This document shows positions 1-9,374 of a stretch of 64,000 bases of DNA, piece after piece (the first letter of the stretch is position 1; the number at the start of each line of letters is the position of its first letter). The translations under genes and the position numbers were made by a program. The stretch is from positions 1,798,001-1,862,000 of the forward strand of contig CP099652.1 of the NCBI GenBank assembly GCA_024123955.1, in the 5' to 3' direction. The stretch is from Oxalobacteraceae bacterium OTU3CINTB1. GTDB taxonomy: Bacteria > Pseudomonadota > Gammaproteobacteria > Burkholderiales > Burkholderiaceae_D. The notes beneath the pieces are model-generated. The model had not been told where the DNA came from, made no database searches, and saw only the letters and a program-made list of their open reading frames with translations.

Positions 1-2
1 AG

Positions 3-749
3 GCCAACTCGGAAGTACTGTTTGAAAAGAATTCCAACGTCGCCTTGCCGATCGCCTCGATCACCAAGATGATGACCGGCCTGGTGGTGGTGGAAGCCAA
101 CCAGGACATGGACGAGGTGCTAACCGTGACCGACGAGGACGTCGACCGCGAAAAATTCAGCAGCTCGCGCCTGCGCGTCGGCGCCCAGCTGACCCGCGCC
201 AATATGCTGCACATCGCCCTGATGAGCTCGGAAAACCGCGCCGCGTCGGCACTCGGCCGCAACTACCCGGGTGGCAAGCCGGCGTTTGTCGAGGCGATGA
301 ACGCCAAGGCCCGCGAACTGGGCATGACCGACACCCATTATGTCGATTCCAGTGGCCTGTCGAAAATGAATGTGGCCAGCGCCCGCGACCTGGCCAAGCT
401 GGCGATGGCGGCTTACCAGCATCCGATGCTGCGCCAGTTCTCCACCGATTCCAAAGCCATCGTCGAAGCCAACGGCCGTCCGATGCAGTTCGGCACCACC
501 AATCATCTGGTGGCCAGCCCCGACTGGGCGATCGGCCTGCAAAAGACCGGTTTCATCAATGAAGCCGGCCGCTGCCTGCTGATGCAAGCGGTGATCGAAG
601 GCCGTTCGGTGATCATGGTGTTTCTGGATTCCAAGGGCAAGCAGTCGCGTACCGCCGATGCCGGCCGCATGCGCACCTGGCTGCAGGCGCTCAAGCCTGC
701 CGCGCTGACCACCAACAGCAGCTCGCCGGTTTATTCGACCGGCATGTAA
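3..749 (+). CDS. pbpG: D-alanyl-D-alanine endopeptidase (PBP7/PbpG-like), 5' truncated
   Basis: This is the C-terminal part of a periplasmic serine peptidase of the S11 family, which cuts D-Ala crosslinks in peptidoglycan. The frame is open to the window edge, so the signal peptide and true start lie upstream. All three penicillin-binding motifs are visible: SITK (nucleophile Ser and Lys) near the start of the fragment, the SEN-type motif in SSENRAAS, and KTG in LQKTGF. About 249 residues are present, against roughly 300 for the whole family member. It ends convergently with the iclR-type gene and overlaps it by 19 bases. The endopeptidase name is favoured over plain carboxypeptidase from the compact form, but the two are hard to separate from sequence alone. 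Confidence 0.88.
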   Translation, partial: ANSEVLFEKNSNVALPIASITKMMTGLVVVEANQDMDEVLTVTDEDVDREKFSSSRLRVGAQLTRANMLHIALMSSENRAASALGRNYPGGKPAFVEAMNAKARELGMTDTHYVDSSGLSKMNVASARDLAKLAMAAYQHPMLRQFSTDSKAIVEANGRPMQFGTTNHLVASPDWAIGLQKTGFINEAGRCLLMQAVIEGRSVIMVFLDSKGKQSRTADAGRMRTWLQALKPAALTTNSSSPVYSTGM

Positions 750-1510
750 CCGAGTGTGGCGGAGATCTGGTTGGCGGTTGTGACCAGATCTTCCAGCCAG
801 TCTTCCTGCAGACGGTCGGCCGGCGCCGAGATCGACAGCCCGGCAATCAGCTTGCCGCTGTCGTCGTGGATCCCGGCGGCCATGCAACGCACCCCCAGTT
901 CCAATTCCTCGTTATCGCGCGCGTAGCCGCGCGACTTCACCAGGCCGAGTTCGCGCTCGAGCTTGGACAAATCCGTGATCGAATTCTTGTTGTGCCCGGC
1001 CAGTCCGGTGCGCGTGGCGTAGGCGCGGATGGCTTTGGGCTCGTCCACCGACAGGAACAGCTTGCCGGTCGAGGTCAGGTGCAGCGGACCGCGTCCGCCG
1101 ATTGCGCGCACCACCTGCATGCCCGAGCGTTCCGAGAAGGCGCGGTCGATGTAGACGATCTCGTCGCCCTGGCGCACCGACAGGTTGATGGTCTGCTGGG
1201 TCTTCTTGTGCAATGCACGCATGAAATCCAGCGCCGCCTCGCGCACCGACAGCCGGCTCTTGACCACGTTGCCCAGTTCCAGCAGGCGCATGCCGAGGCG
1301 ATAGGTCCCCGGTTCGATGCGGTCGACAAAGCGCGTGAGCACCATGTCGTTGAGGATGCGGTGCGCGGTGGAAGGGTGGAGCCCGGAAACCTTGGACAAT
1401 TCCTTCAGGCTCACGGGATCGGGGTATTTGGCGAGAGCGTCTAATAACGCCACCATGCGTTCGATCACCTGGATAGTGGTCTTTTGCTCAGGAACGGTTT
1501 CGATTTTCAT
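731..1510 (-). CDS. IclR family transcriptional regulator
   Basis: A 259-residue IclR-type regulator. Residues about 12-75 form the winged helix-turn-helix (TTIQVIERMVALLDALAKY, then LKELSKVSGLHPSTAHRIL). Residues about 85-255 form the effector-binding domain, with the usual NLSVRQGDEIVYIDR and GVRCMAAGI segments. It is divergent from dgkA. A palindrome GGTAT-N7-ATACC lies between the two genes and is a reasonable autoregulatory operator. No catabolic gene sits beside it, so the effector cannot be guessed. Confidence 0.93.
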   Translation of the reverse strand: MKIETVPEQKTTIQVIERMVALLDALAKYPDPVSLKELSKVSGLHPSTAHRILNDMVLTRFVDRIEPGTYRLGMRLLELGNVVKSRLSVREAALDFMRALHKKTQQTINLSVRQGDEIVYIDRAFSERSGMQVVRAIGGRGPLHLTSTGKLFLSVDEPKAIRAYATRTGLAGHNKNSITDLSKLERELGLVKSRGYARDNEELELGVRCMAAGIHDDSGKLIAGLSISAPADRLQEDWLEDLVTTANQISATLGYMPVE

Positions 1511-1536
1511 GATGTGGTTGGTGCGGTGCAGTATTC

Positions 1537-1553
1537 GGTATCTACGTTATACC
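1537..1553. promoter_or_regulatory. Candidate operator palindrome between iclR-type gene and dgkA
   Basis: A perfect inverted repeat, GGTAT-N7-ATACC, lies 27 bases upstream of the IclR start codon in the divergent intergenic region. IclR proteins often bind short palindromes next to their own gene. That this one is the operator is inference. Confidence 0.4.
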
Positions 1554-1614
1554 ATAATGTGAAAAAAATGGGAATTGATGCATAATGCGTCATCTTTATC
1601 TCGTCTTATCGTTC

Positions 1615-1998
1615 ATGGAACCTGTCAGCGAATTCAAAAGCAAAAGCGGCCTGAAACGGATCTTCTCCGCCTTTTTCTACTCGATCGACGGCTTGAAGGC
1701 CGCCTGGAAGCACGAGCATGCGTTCCGCCAGGAACTGGGACTGTTTGTCGCCGGCACCCTGGTCGCGCTGGTGCTCAAGGTGTCGGCGTTCGAGAAGCTG
1801 GTGCTGATCGCGGTGCTGGTCCTGGTGCTGATCGTCGAATTGATTAACTCGGCGATCGAGGCGGTGGTTGACCGGATTTCGCTCGAACGCCACCCGCTGT
1901 CGAAAAACGCCAAGGACTTCGGCAGCGCGGCCGTGCTGCTGGCCTGCCTGCTGGCTACGGCGACGTGGGCCGTGGTGCTGTTCAATCGCTTTTACTAG
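1615..1998 (+). CDS. dgkA: Diacylglycerol kinase (DgkA, prokaryotic type)
   Basis: A small integral membrane lipid kinase that phosphorylates diacylglycerol to phosphatidic acid in the inner membrane. The protein is 127 residues, close to the 122 of E. coli DgkA. It carries the family's ELINSAIEAVVDR active-site segment and three hydrophobic helices. An in-frame ATG lies 30 bases upstream, but the internal start (MEPVSEFKSK) matches the family length better. The stop codon TAG sits at the edge of a REP-like repeat fragment. Confidence 0.93.
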   Translation: MEPVSEFKSKSGLKRIFSAFFYSIDGLKAAWKHEHAFRQELGLFVAGTLVALVLKVSAFEKLVLIAVLVLVLIVELINSAIEAVVDRISLERHPLSKNAKDFGSAAVLLACLLATATWAVVLFNRFY

Positions 1999-2062
1999 TC
2001 CGCCATGCATGCGTTATCGGCGCCTCCATGGCGGATTACGGCTGCGCCTAATCCGCCCTACA
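1996..2062. repeat. REP-like palindromic element, copy 1 (left half degraded)
   Basis: The right half is intact: GGCGGATTA, a short loop region, then TAATCCGCCCTAC, which folds as a hairpin. The left half survives only as TAGTCCGCCATG, whose TAG is the dgkA stop codon. The same unit recurs near 9.25, 21.3, 41.4 and 44.1 kb. Confidence 0.8.
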
Positions 2063-2115
2063 ATTTCTTTATTTGATTTCTGTATATGGAACTGATAAAA
2101 GCTTAGTTCTCATTT

Positions 2116-2123
2116 ATAAGGGA
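2116..2123 (+). promoter_or_regulatory. ATAAGGGA box upstream of the sulfate-binding protein gene
   Basis: The octamer ATAAGGGA lies 40 bases before the sbp start. The same octamer occurs before cysT, and a shorter match (ATAAGG) occurs before the tauE-like gene. All three belong to the sulfur island that ends in a CysB-type regulator gene, so a shared regulator site is plausible but unproven. Confidence 0.35.
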
Positions 2124-2162
2124 CGGCATTACTCTTTGGTCTAACATAACTAGGGGAATCAA

Positions 2163-3173
2163 ATGCTGTCCAAAAAAATCATCGCCGCAGCCATTTTTGC
2201 CGCTACGGCCGCAACCTCCGCGTCGTTTGCCCTCGCCGCTGAAATTTCCCTGCTCAACGTGTCCTACGACCCGACGCGCGAGCTGTACCAGGACGTCAAC
2301 GCCGCCTTCGCCAAGGACTGGAAAGCCAAGACCGGCGATACCGTCAAGATCAAGCAATCGCACGGCGGTTCCGGCAAGCAGGGCCGCGCCGTCATCGACG
2401 GCCTGGAAGCGGACGTGGTCTCGCTGGCCCTGGCCTATGACATCGACGCCATCGCCGAACGCAAGATCCTGGCGCCGGACTGGCAGAAGAAACTGCCGCA
2501 CAACAGCACCCCGTACACCTCGACCATCGTGTTCCTGGTCCGCAAGGGCAACCCGAAAGGCATCAAGGACTGGAACGATCTGGTCAAGCCTGGCGTGGCC
2601 GTCATCACCCCGAATCCGAAAACCTCCGGCGGCGCCCGCTGGAACCACCTGGCCGCTTACGGCTACGCGCTGCGCCAGCCGGGCGGCACCGAAGTGAGCG
2701 CCAAGGAATTCCTCGGCAAACTGTACAAGAACGTGCCGGTGCTCGATTCCGGCGCGCGCGGCGCCACCACCACTTTCGTCGAGCGCGGCATCGGCGACGT
2801 GCTGATCGCCTGGGAAAACGAAGCGCTGCTTGCCATCAAGGAACTGGGACCGAGCAAGTTCGACATCGTCGCGCCATCGGTGTCGATCCTGGCCGAGCCG
2901 CCGGTGGCCGTGGTCGACAAGGTGGTCGACAAGCGCGGCACCCGCAAGGTGGCCGAGGCTTACCTGAACTTCCTCTACACCGACGCCGCTCAGGAAATCA
3001 TCGCCAAGAACTACTACCGTCCGGCTGTCGAGAAAGAGGCGAAGAAGTACGCCGCGCAGTTCCCGGCCGTCAAACTGTTCACGATCGCCGACATTTCCGG
3101 CGACTGGGCCAAGGCGCAGAAGACGCACTTCGCCGACGGCGGCGTGTTCGACCAGATCTACCAGCCGAAGTAA
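2163..3173 (+). CDS. sbp: Sulfate ABC transporter, periplasmic substrate-binding protein
   Basis: The periplasmic receptor that delivers sulfate (or thiosulfate) to the CysTWA importer encoded further downstream. It is 336 residues with a classic signal peptide cut after ASFALA. The mature start ([17 protein letters not shown]) and the SHGGSGKQ and SGGARWN segments are typical of Sbp/CysP. An AGGGGA ribosome-binding site precedes the ATG. Only 5 bases separate it from the following hydrolase gene, so the two are probably cotranscribed. Sulfate versus thiosulfate preference cannot be read from the sequence. Confidence 0.94.
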   Translation: MLSKKIIAAAIFAATAATSASFALAAEISLLNVSYDPTRELYQDVNAAFAKDWKAKTGDTVKIKQSHGGSGKQGRAVIDGLEADVVSLALAYDIDAIAERKILAPDWQKKLPHNSTPYTSTIVFLVRKGNPKGIKDWNDLVKPGVAVITPNPKTSGGARWNHLAAYGYALRQPGGTEVSAKEFLGKLYKNVPVLDSGARGATTTFVERGIGDVLIAWENEALLAIKELGPSKFDIVAPSVSILAEPPVAVVDKVVDKRGTRKVAEAYLNFLYTDAAQEIIAKNYYRPAVEKEAKKYAAQFPAVKLFTIADISGDWAKAQKTHFADGGVFDQIYQPK

Positions 3174-3178
3174 GCGAC

Positions 3179-3748
3179 ATGTCCGGCCTTGCCATCGCGG
3201 ATTTTCGTGTCCTGGTTGCGCCGGGCTTGCATAACAGCGGACCGGATCACTGGCAAAGCCGCTGGCAGCGCCTGTTTCCCCACTTCGAGCGGGTCGAGCA
3301 GGACGATTGGGAGGCGCCTGATCTGGCGCGCTGGTCGGCCCGGGTCGACCGGGTGCGCCAGGCGGGCAAGGGCGATGCGCGCCCGCTGCTGATCGTCGCG
3401 CACAGTTTCGGCAGCCTGGCGAGCGTGCACAGCGTGGCGCGCGACCCGTCCGGCGTGGCCGGCCTGCTGCTGGTGGCGCCGGCCGATCCGGACAAGTTCA
3501 ACGTCGCCGACCAGTTGCCGAAGCAGGCGCTGCCGGTGCCATCGATCGTGATCGGCAGCACCGACGATCCGTGGATGGCGGCGCCGCGCGCGGCCTCGTG
3601 GGCCGAACGCTGGCACAGCCAATTCATCAACGGCGGGGCGCTGGGACATATCAACGCCGAGTCCGGCCTGGGCGATTGGCCCGAAGGACTGGAAATCTTG
3701 TATTTTTTAATAGATCAGGTGCAGAATAGGGCCCTCGCGGCGCATTGA
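3179..3748 (+). CDS. RBBP9/YdeN family serine hydrolase
   Basis: A 189-residue alpha/beta hydrolase of the RBBP9/YdeN type. The N-terminal VAPGLHNSGPDHWQSRW segment is a hallmark of the family. The nucleophile is the Ser in VAHSFGS, the acid is probably the Asp in GSTDDPW, and the base is the His in GALGHINAESG. There is no signal peptide, so it is cytoplasmic. It follows sbp with a 5-base gap; a link to sulfur metabolism is suggested only by that position. The natural substrate of this family is generally unknown. Confidence 0.88.
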   Translation: MSGLAIADFRVLVAPGLHNSGPDHWQSRWQRLFPHFERVEQDDWEAPDLARWSARVDRVRQAGKGDARPLLIVAHSFGSLASVHSVARDPSGVAGLLLVAPADPDKFNVADQLPKQALPVPSIVIGSTDDPWMAAPRAASWAERWHSQFINGGALGHINAESGLGDWPEGLEILYFLIDQVQNRALAAH

Positions 3749-3791
3749 TCGCCGGTGCCAACTCAACCTGTAACAACTCCTGGAGACCACC

Positions 3792-4430
3792 ATGACATTA
3801 CGACTCGGCGATACCGCCCCCGATTTTGAACAAGACTCCTCCATCGGCAAGCTGAAGTTCCACGAGTGGGCGGGCGATTCCTGGGTGGTGCTGTTCTCGC
3901 ACCCGGCCGACTTCACGCCCGTCTGCACCACCGAGCTGGGCCTGACGGCCAAGCTGAAACCGGAATTCGACAAGCGCAACGTCAAGGCGATCGCGCTGTC
4001 GGTCGACCCGGCCGAATCGCACAAGGGCTGGATCGCCGACATCGAATCGACCCAGGACACCGTGGTCGGCTTCCCGATCATCGCCGACGAGGACCGCAAG
4101 GTCGCCGCCCTGTACGACATGATCCACCCGAACGCGTCGACCACGGCCACCGTGCGCACCCTGTTCGTCATCGATCCGAGCAAAAAAGTCCGCCTGAGCC
4201 TGACCTATCCGATGAGCACCGGCCGCAACTTCGACGAAGTGCTGCGCGTCATCGACGCCCTGCAACTGACCGACGCCTACACCGTGGCCACTCCCGGCAA
4301 CTGGAAAGATGGCGACGACGTCATCATCCCGCTGACCGTGCAGGACCCGGAAGTGCTGAAGCAAAAGTATCCGAAAGGCTTCACCGCCGCTAAACCTTAC
4401 CTGCGCGTCACGCCACAGCCGAACAAGTGA
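3792..4430 (+). CDS. 1-Cys peroxiredoxin (Prx6 type)
   Basis: A thiol peroxidase that reduces hydrogen peroxide and organic peroxides. Residues 36-47 hold the active-site motif around SHPADFTPVCTTE, with the peroxidatic Cys at residue 45. This is the only Cys in the 212-residue protein, so there is no resolving Cys, as in the Prx6 group. The long C-terminal half (VIIPLTVQDPEVLKQKYPKG) is also Prx6-like. A CTGGAG ribosome-binding site precedes the ATG. It sits inside the sulfur island, where sulfur-starvation-linked peroxiredoxins are common. Confidence 0.93.
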   Translation: MTLRLGDTAPDFEQDSSIGKLKFHEWAGDSWVVLFSHPADFTPVCTTELGLTAKLKPEFDKRNVKAIALSVDPAESHKGWIADIESTQDTVVGFPIIADEDRKVAALYDMIHPNASTTATVRTLFVIDPSKKVRLSLTYPMSTGRNFDEVLRVIDALQLTDAYTVATPGNWKDGDDVIIPLTVQDPEVLKQKYPKGFTAAKPYLRVTPQPNK

Positions 4431-4521
4431 TCGAAATAAAAAGCGCATAAGCAAATAAGGATTGCGTTGTTTGGATATTTCCCTAGAGTAGGTACCCTGC
4501 GGCCTACTCTTGGGGAATTGT

Positions 4522-5295
4522 ATGGATGTATCGTTTGTCATTTCAGGTTTCGCGGTGGGGCTGTTGGTGGGCATGACCGGTGTCGGCGGCGGCTCGCTGA
4601 TGACGCCTCTGCTGACCTTGCTGTTCGGCGTTTCGCCGGCGGTCGCCGTCGGCACCGACCTGGCCTTCGCCTCGCTGACCAAGAGCGTCGGCACCTTCAC
4701 CCACCGTTTGCGCGGCACCGTCCAATGGGACATCGTGCGGCGCCTGTGCGTCGGCGCCCTGCCGGCCGCAGTGCTCGCCAGCGTCGGCCTTAAATACTTC
4801 GGCACCCTCAGCCCGGAGCTGGGCCAGATCATCCGTTATTCCATCGCCGGCTCCGTCATGCTGACCGTCTGCGCGCTGCTGTTCCGCCGCAAAATGCTGG
4901 CATGGATCAACGCGCATCCGCACCGCCAGTTGCAGGGGGGCAGGTTGACCGCCGCCACCATTTTTGCCGGCGCCGTGCTCGGCACTCTGGTCACCATCTC
5001 GTCGATCGGCGCCGGCGCCGTCGGCGCGACCGTGCTGGTGATGCTGTATCCCAAGCTGACCCCGGCCGAAGTGGCCGGCACCGACATCGCCTATGCGGTG
5101 CCGCTGACGGCCATCGCCGCCGTCGGCCACTGGTGGCTGGGCTCGATCAACTGGATGCTGTTGCTGACTCTGCTGGTGGGGTCGGTGCCGGGCATCACCA
5201 TCGGTTCCTACTTCGCCAAATCGGTGCCGGAGCGGCTGCTGCGCGGCCTGCTGGCTTTCATTCTGGTAGCGGTGGCCGCCAAACTCATAATGTGA
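4522..5295 (+). CDS. TauE/SafE family sulfite exporter-like membrane protein
   Basis: An inner-membrane protein of about eight helices in the TauE/SafE (DUF81) family, which exports sulfite and related organosulfur anions. It has 257 residues. The two internal repeats are recognisable from the paired motifs GMTGVGGGSLMTPLL near the N-terminus and SIGAGAVGATVLVMLYP near residue 160. The ATG at this start has a GGGGAA ribosome-binding site; an in-frame TTG 12 bases upstream is less likely. The placement between the peroxiredoxin and cysT supports a role in the sulfur cluster. The transported anion is not determined. Confidence 0.9.
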   Translation: MDVSFVISGFAVGLLVGMTGVGGGSLMTPLLTLLFGVSPAVAVGTDLAFASLTKSVGTFTHRLRGTVQWDIVRRLCVGALPAAVLASVGLKYFGTLSPELGQIIRYSIAGSVMLTVCALLFRRKMLAWINAHPHRQLQGGRLTAATIFAGAVLGTLVTISSIGAGAVGATVLVMLYPKLTPAEVAGTDIAYAVPLTAIAAVGHWWLGSINWMLLLTLLVGSVPGITIGSYFAKSVPERLLRGLLAFILVAVAAKLIM

Positions 5296-5372
5296 GTAGC
5301 TATATAGCCTATTCGTCTAACTTAATGAAAAATGCTTCGTTTGTAATATGAAGCACAGATGAGATTATGCAG

Positions 5373-5399
5373 CCCTTATAGAAGAATTTGTAATAAGGG
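5373..5399 (+). promoter_or_regulatory. Inverted repeat CCCTTAT...ATAAGGG overlapping the cysT ribosome-binding site
   Basis: Two 7-base arms, CCCTTAT and ATAAGGG, are separated by 13 bases. The right arm overlaps the AAGGGAG Shine-Dalgarno sequence of cysT. In RNA the repeat could hide the ribosome-binding site; in DNA it could be an operator. The right arm contains the ATAAGGG box also found before sbp. No test can separate these options from sequence alone. Confidence 0.45.
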
Positions 5400-5406
5400 A
5401 GCATTC

Positions 5407-6279
5407 ATGTCAGCAGTTCTTGCAGCGCCCGCCACGGCCCCCGTGGCCGCCAGGGGCGCGCCATTCCGCGTGATGCCGGGTTTCCGGCTATCGCTGGGAT
5501 TCACGATTTTCTATCTCACGCTGATCGTGCTGATTCCATTGTCGGCGGTCTTCCTCAAGACCTTCACGATGACGTGGGAAGGCTTCTGGGCCGCCGTCAC
5601 CTCCGACCGCGTGATGGCCTCGTACCGGCTGACCTTTGGCGCTTCGCTGATCGGCGCATTTATTAATGTGATTTTCGGCGGCATCGTTGCCTGGGTGCTG
5701 GTGCGCTACGAGTTTCCCGGCAAGCGCATCATCGACGCGCTGGTCGACCTGCCGTTCGCGTTGCCGACGGCCGTCGCCGGCATCACCCTGACGGCGCTGT
5801 ATTCGGCCAACGGCTGGTTCGGCCAGTTCATCGAGGGCGTGCTCGGCATTAAAGTAGCGTTCACGCCGCTTGGCGTGGTCGTCGCGCTGACCTTCATCGG
5901 CTTGCCGTTCGTGGTGCGGACGGTGCAGCCGGTGCTCGAGGATGCCGAGCGCGAACTGGAAGAGGCTGCCGCCAGCCTGGGCGCCAACGCCTTCCAAACC
6001 TTTACACGCGTGGTGTTCCCGACCATTATGCCGTCGCTTATGACCGGCTTCGCGCTGGCTTTCGCCCGCGCCACCGGCGAATTCGGCTCGGTGATTTTCA
6101 TCGCCGGCAACATGCCGATGATTTCCGAGATCACGCCGCTGTTCATCATCACCAAACTCGAGCAATACGACTACGCCGGCGCCACCGCGATCGCGGTGGT
6201 GATGCTGGTGGTGTCGTTCATCATGCTGTTGACCATCAACCTGTTGCAAGCTTGGGCTCGCGGAAAGTCGGGTAAATAA
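5407..6279 (+). CDS. cysT: Sulfate ABC transporter permease CysT (CysU)
   Basis: One of the two inner-membrane permeases of the sulfate importer. It is 290 residues from this ATG, which has AAGGGAG 5-11 bases upstream; an in-frame ATG 48 bases earlier lacks a good site. Six membrane helices are visible. The EAA loop that docks on the ATPase reads [23 protein letters not shown]. The gene runs one base short of the cysW start. Confidence 0.95.
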   Translation: MSAVLAAPATAPVAARGAPFRVMPGFRLSLGFTIFYLTLIVLIPLSAVFLKTFTMTWEGFWAAVTSDRVMASYRLTFGASLIGAFINVIFGGIVAWVLVRYEFPGKRIIDALVDLPFALPTAVAGITLTALYSANGWFGQFIEGVLGIKVAFTPLGVVVALTFIGLPFVVRTVQPVLEDAERELEEAAASLGANAFQTFTRVVFPTIMPSLMTGFALAFARATGEFGSVIFIAGNMPMISEITPLFIITKLEQYDYAGATAIAVVMLVVSFIMLLTINLLQAWARGKSGK

Positions 6280-6280
6280 T

Positions 6281-7174
6281 ATGAGCGGACTGCCTACCGT
6301 CCCGGTGCGTCGCGGCGAACTGCCGTCGGCGCCGAAAACCCTCGAACCTTTGTGGGTGCGCGGCGTGCTGATCGCCATCGCGCTGACCTTCCTGACCGTG
6401 TTCCTGTTCGTGCCGCTGGTGGCCGTGTTCGCCGAAGCCTTCCGCAAGGGCTGGGAAGCCTACGTGGCGGCCATCATCGAGGAAGACGCGATCTCCGCCA
6501 TCAAGCTGACCCTGATCACTGCCGTCATCGCCGTGCCGCTGAACCTGGTGTTCGGGGTGGCCGCTTCGTGGTGTATCGCCAAGTTCGAGTTCCGGGGCAA
6601 GAGCTTTTTGCTGACCCTGATCGACCTGCCGTTCTCGGTGTCGCCGGTGATCTCCGGCCTGATCTACGTGCTGCTGTTCGGCGCGCAAGGCTGGATGGGG
6701 CCGTGGCTGCAGGAGCATGACATCAAGATCCTGTTCGCCGTGCCCGGCATCGTGCTGGCGACCATCTTCGTCACCTTCCCGTTCGTGGCGCGCGAGCTGA
6801 TCCCGCTGATGCAGGCGCAAGGCAGCGAAGAAGAAGAGGCCGCCATCGTGCTCGGCGCTTCGGGATGGGACACCTTCCGCCGCGTGACCTTGCCAAACAT
6901 TAAGTGGGGCCTGCTGTACGGCGTGATCCTGTGCAACGCCCGCGCGATGGGCGAGTTCGGCGCGGTGTCGGTGGTGTCCGGCCACATCCGTGGCGAAACC
7001 AACACCGTGCCGCTGCAGGTCGAGATTCTGTACAACGAATACAACTTCGCCGCCGCCTTTGCCGTGGCGTCCCTGCTGGCCTTGCTGGCGCTGGTGACGC
7101 TGGCCCTGAAATCCTTTATCTCTTGGCGCTTGAACGAATCGATCGCCGATGACGCACGTTCCAAGGAGCACTGA
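6281..7174 (+). CDS. cysW: Sulfate ABC transporter permease CysW
   Basis: The second permease of the sulfate importer, 297 residues, paired with CysT. Six hydrophobic helices are present. The ATPase-docking EAA loop reads [23 protein letters not shown]. The [19 protein letters not shown] segment near the C-terminal third is characteristic of CysW. It is one base downstream of cysT and one base upstream of cysA, so expression is almost certainly coupled. Confidence 0.96.
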   Translation: MSGLPTVPVRRGELPSAPKTLEPLWVRGVLIAIALTFLTVFLFVPLVAVFAEAFRKGWEAYVAAIIEEDAISAIKLTLITAVIAVPLNLVFGVAASWCIAKFEFRGKSFLLTLIDLPFSVSPVISGLIYVLLFGAQGWMGPWLQEHDIKILFAVPGIVLATIFVTFPFVARELIPLMQAQGSEEEEAAIVLGASGWDTFRRVTLPNIKWGLLYGVILCNARAMGEFGAVSVVSGHIRGETNTVPLQVEILYNEYNFAAAFAVASLLALLALVTLALKSFISWRLNESIADDARSKEH

Positions 7175-7175
7175 C

Positions 7176-8246
7176 ATGACGATCGAAGTTAAAAACATCA
7201 ACAAGCGGTTCGGCGATTTCGTCGCCCTCAACAATGTCTCGCTGGACTTCCCTGCGGGCGAGCTGACCGCGCTGCTGGGACCGTCCGGCTGCGGCAAGAC
7301 GACCCTGCTGCGCATCATCGCCGGCCTCGAGCATCCGGACTCCGGCCAGGTGCTGCTCGATTCCAACGACGCCTCGCACCGCCATGTGCGCGAGCGCCAG
7401 GTCGGCTTCGTGTTCCAGCACTACGCGCTGTTCAAGCATATGACCGTGTTCGAGAACGTCGCCTTCGGCCTGCGCGTGAAACCGCGCGCCGAGCGGCCTT
7501 CCGAAGACCAGATCCGCCGCAAGGTCAAGGAATTGCTGGAACTGGTGCAGCTCGATTGGCTGGCCGACCGCTATCCGCCGCAACTGTCGGGCGGTCAGCG
7601 CCAGCGTATTGCGCTGGCGCGCGCGCTGGCGGTCGAGCCGCGCGTGCTGCTGCTGGACGAGCCGTTCGGCGCGCTCGACGCCAAGGTCCGTAAGGAATTG
7701 CGCCGCTGGCTGCGTCGCCTGCACGACGACCTGCATGTGACGTCGATCTTCGTCACCCACGACCAGGAGGAGGCGCTGGAAGTGGCCGACCAGGTGGTGC
7801 TGATGAACAAGGGTAATGTCGAGCAGATCGGCGCGCCGGACCAGGTCTACAACCATCCGGCCTCGCCGTTCGTGTACGGCTTCCTGGGCAACGTCAACAT
7901 GTTCCACGGCCGCGTGCAGGATGGCGTGCTGGCCAGTGGCGGCGCGACCTTCCAGGTGCCGGGCCAACCGGACGCCGACGGCAAGGGCACGGCCTATGTT
8001 CGTCCGCACGACCTGGACATCGAACGCTACACGCCGGGCGCCGAAGGCATCGTCGTCAAGCTGCGCCGCGCGCACGCGATCGGTCCGCTGGCGCAGCTGG
8101 ACCTGGAGCGCGACGATACGTCCGAGCTGATCGAGGCGGTAATGTCGAACGAGCGTTTCAGCCATCTGCAATTGAAAGAGGGCGAGACGTTGGTGGTGCG
8201 TCCCAAGCGCCTGCATGTGTTTGTCGACGCTGGAGCTTCCATATGA
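7176..8246 (+). CDS. cysA: Sulfate/thiosulfate ABC transporter ATP-binding protein CysA
   Basis: The ATPase that drives sulfate import. From this start it has 356 residues. The Walker A motif is GPSGCGKTT, the ABC signature is [15 protein letters not shown], and Walker B is [12 protein letters not shown] followed by the switch His in FVTHDQEEA. The C-terminal third is the TOBE-like regulatory domain. An AAGGAG site lies 7 bases before the ATG. The stop overlaps the start of the next gene as ATGA, which couples it to the regulator. Confidence 0.97.
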   Translation: MTIEVKNINKRFGDFVALNNVSLDFPAGELTALLGPSGCGKTTLLRIIAGLEHPDSGQVLLDSNDASHRHVRERQVGFVFQHYALFKHMTVFENVAFGLRVKPRAERPSEDQIRRKVKELLELVQLDWLADRYPPQLSGGQRQRIALARALAVEPRVLLLDEPFGALDAKVRKELRRWLRRLHDDLHVTSIFVTHDQEEALEVADQVVLMNKGNVEQIGAPDQVYNHPASPFVYGFLGNVNMFHGRVQDGVLASGGATFQVPGQPDADGKGTAYVRPHDLDIERYTPGAEGIVVKLRRAHAIGPLAQLDLERDDTSELIEAVMSNERFSHLQLKEGETLVVRPKRLHVFVDAGASI

Positions 8247-9175
8247 ATTTTCAACAACTGCGGTCGATCCGCGAAGCCGCCCGGCGCGGCTACAACCTGA
8301 CCGAAGTGGCGAATGCCTTGTTCACCTCGCAGCCCGGCGTGAGCCGCCAGATCCGCGAGCTGGAAGACGAACTGGGCGTCGTGATTTTCGAACGTAACGG
8401 TAAGCGCCTGACCGGCATGACGGAGCCGGGCAAGGGCATCCTCAAGATCATCGACCGCCTGCTGATCGAGGCGGAGAACTTGCAGCAGGCCAGCCTGGAA
8501 TACACCGGCCAGCAAAGCGGCACGCTCAGCGTCGCCGCCACGCACACGCAGGCGCGCTATGCGCTGCCGAAAGTGGTGCAGAGTTTCCGCACCGCCTATC
8601 CGGACGTGCGCATCGCCTTGCAGCAGAGCGCGCCGGAGCATATCGCCGAGTGGATTTTGTCGGGCAAGACCGATATCGGCATCGCCACCGAGGGCTTGTC
8701 GCAGTTCCCGGACCTGGTGTCCTTCCCGTGCTACCGCTGGAGCCACTTGATCGTCGTGCCGGACGGCCATCCGTTGCTGGGCCGCTCGCCGATCAAGCTG
8801 GAGGATCTGGCTGAGTTCCCGCTGATTACCTACGACGTCGGGTTCACCGGACGCGGGCATATCGACGCGGCGTTCTCGCAGGCCGGCGTCAAGCCCGATA
8901 TCGTCTTGACGGCGATGGATTCGGACGTCATCAAGCAATATGTCGCGCTCGGTCTGGGCGTGGGCATCGTCGCCTCGATGGCGTTCGACCACGGCCGCGA
9001 CAAGGGCATGCGCGCGGTCGAGGCGTCGCATCTGTTCGCGCCGAACACGACGCGGCTGGCGGTGCGCAAGGGCGCATATCTGCGCTCGTACGCCTACCAC
9101 TTCATCCAGCAATTCGCGCCGGATCTGACGCGCGAGGAAATCGATGCCGCGTTAAACGGCGGCGACATCGCCTGA
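8243..9175 (+). CDS. cysB: CysB-type LysR family transcriptional regulator
   Basis: A 310-residue LysR-type activator of the CysB/Cbl group, which senses O-acetylserine or N-acetylserine and activates sulfate assimilation. The N-terminal helix-turn-helix reads [25 protein letters not shown]. The effector domain contains the [10 protein letters not shown] segment conserved in CysB, where the Thr residues bind sulfate or inducer. It is translationally coupled to cysA (ATGA overlap), so the importer and its regulator are made together. E. coli CysB is 324 residues. CysB versus Cbl cannot be fully separated here, but the N-terminal [20 protein letters not shown] favours CysB. Confidence 0.9.
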   Translation: MNFQQLRSIREAARRGYNLTEVANALFTSQPGVSRQIRELEDELGVVIFERNGKRLTGMTEPGKGILKIIDRLLIEAENLQQASLEYTGQQSGTLSVAATHTQARYALPKVVQSFRTAYPDVRIALQQSAPEHIAEWILSGKTDIGIATEGLSQFPDLVSFPCYRWSHLIVVPDGHPLLGRSPIKLEDLAEFPLITYDVGFTGRGHIDAAFSQAGVKPDIVLTAMDSDVIKQYVALGLGVGIVASMAFDHGRDKGMRAVEASHLFAPNTTRLAVRKGAYLRSYAYHFIQQFAPDLTREEIDAALNGGDIA

Positions 9176-9182
9176 CAAAAAA

Positions 9183-9211
9183 ATGGCCGCTGAAAAAGCG
9201 GCCATTTTTTT
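9183..9211 (+). terminator. Rho-independent terminator after cysTWA-cysB
   Basis: A 9-bp stem ATGGCCGCT / AGCGGCCAT with loop GAAAA is followed by a run of T residues and preceded by matching A residues. It starts 8 bases after the cysB stop. Confidence 0.92.
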
Positions 9212-9246
9212 GTCTGGTCAAATCCCATGTGAAAAATCCTGAATCA

Positions 9247-9342
9247 CGTAGGGCGGATTAGCGCAGCGTAATCCGCCAATGCGTGCTCCGACGGCAGCTC
9301 ATCGATGGTGGATTACGGCGTTCCGCCTAATCCCCCCTACGT
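9247..9342. repeat. REP-like doublet (REPIN-like), copy 2
   Basis: Two inverted hairpin units, CGTAGGGCGGATTA...TAATCCGCC and its degenerate mirror ending CCCCCTACG, are separated by about 30 bases. The element fills most of the space between the cysB terminator and the end of the TonB-dependent receptor gene. Confidence 0.88.
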
Positions 9343-9374
9343 GTCTCCGTGGATATCATCGGCTTAGGGCGCGA

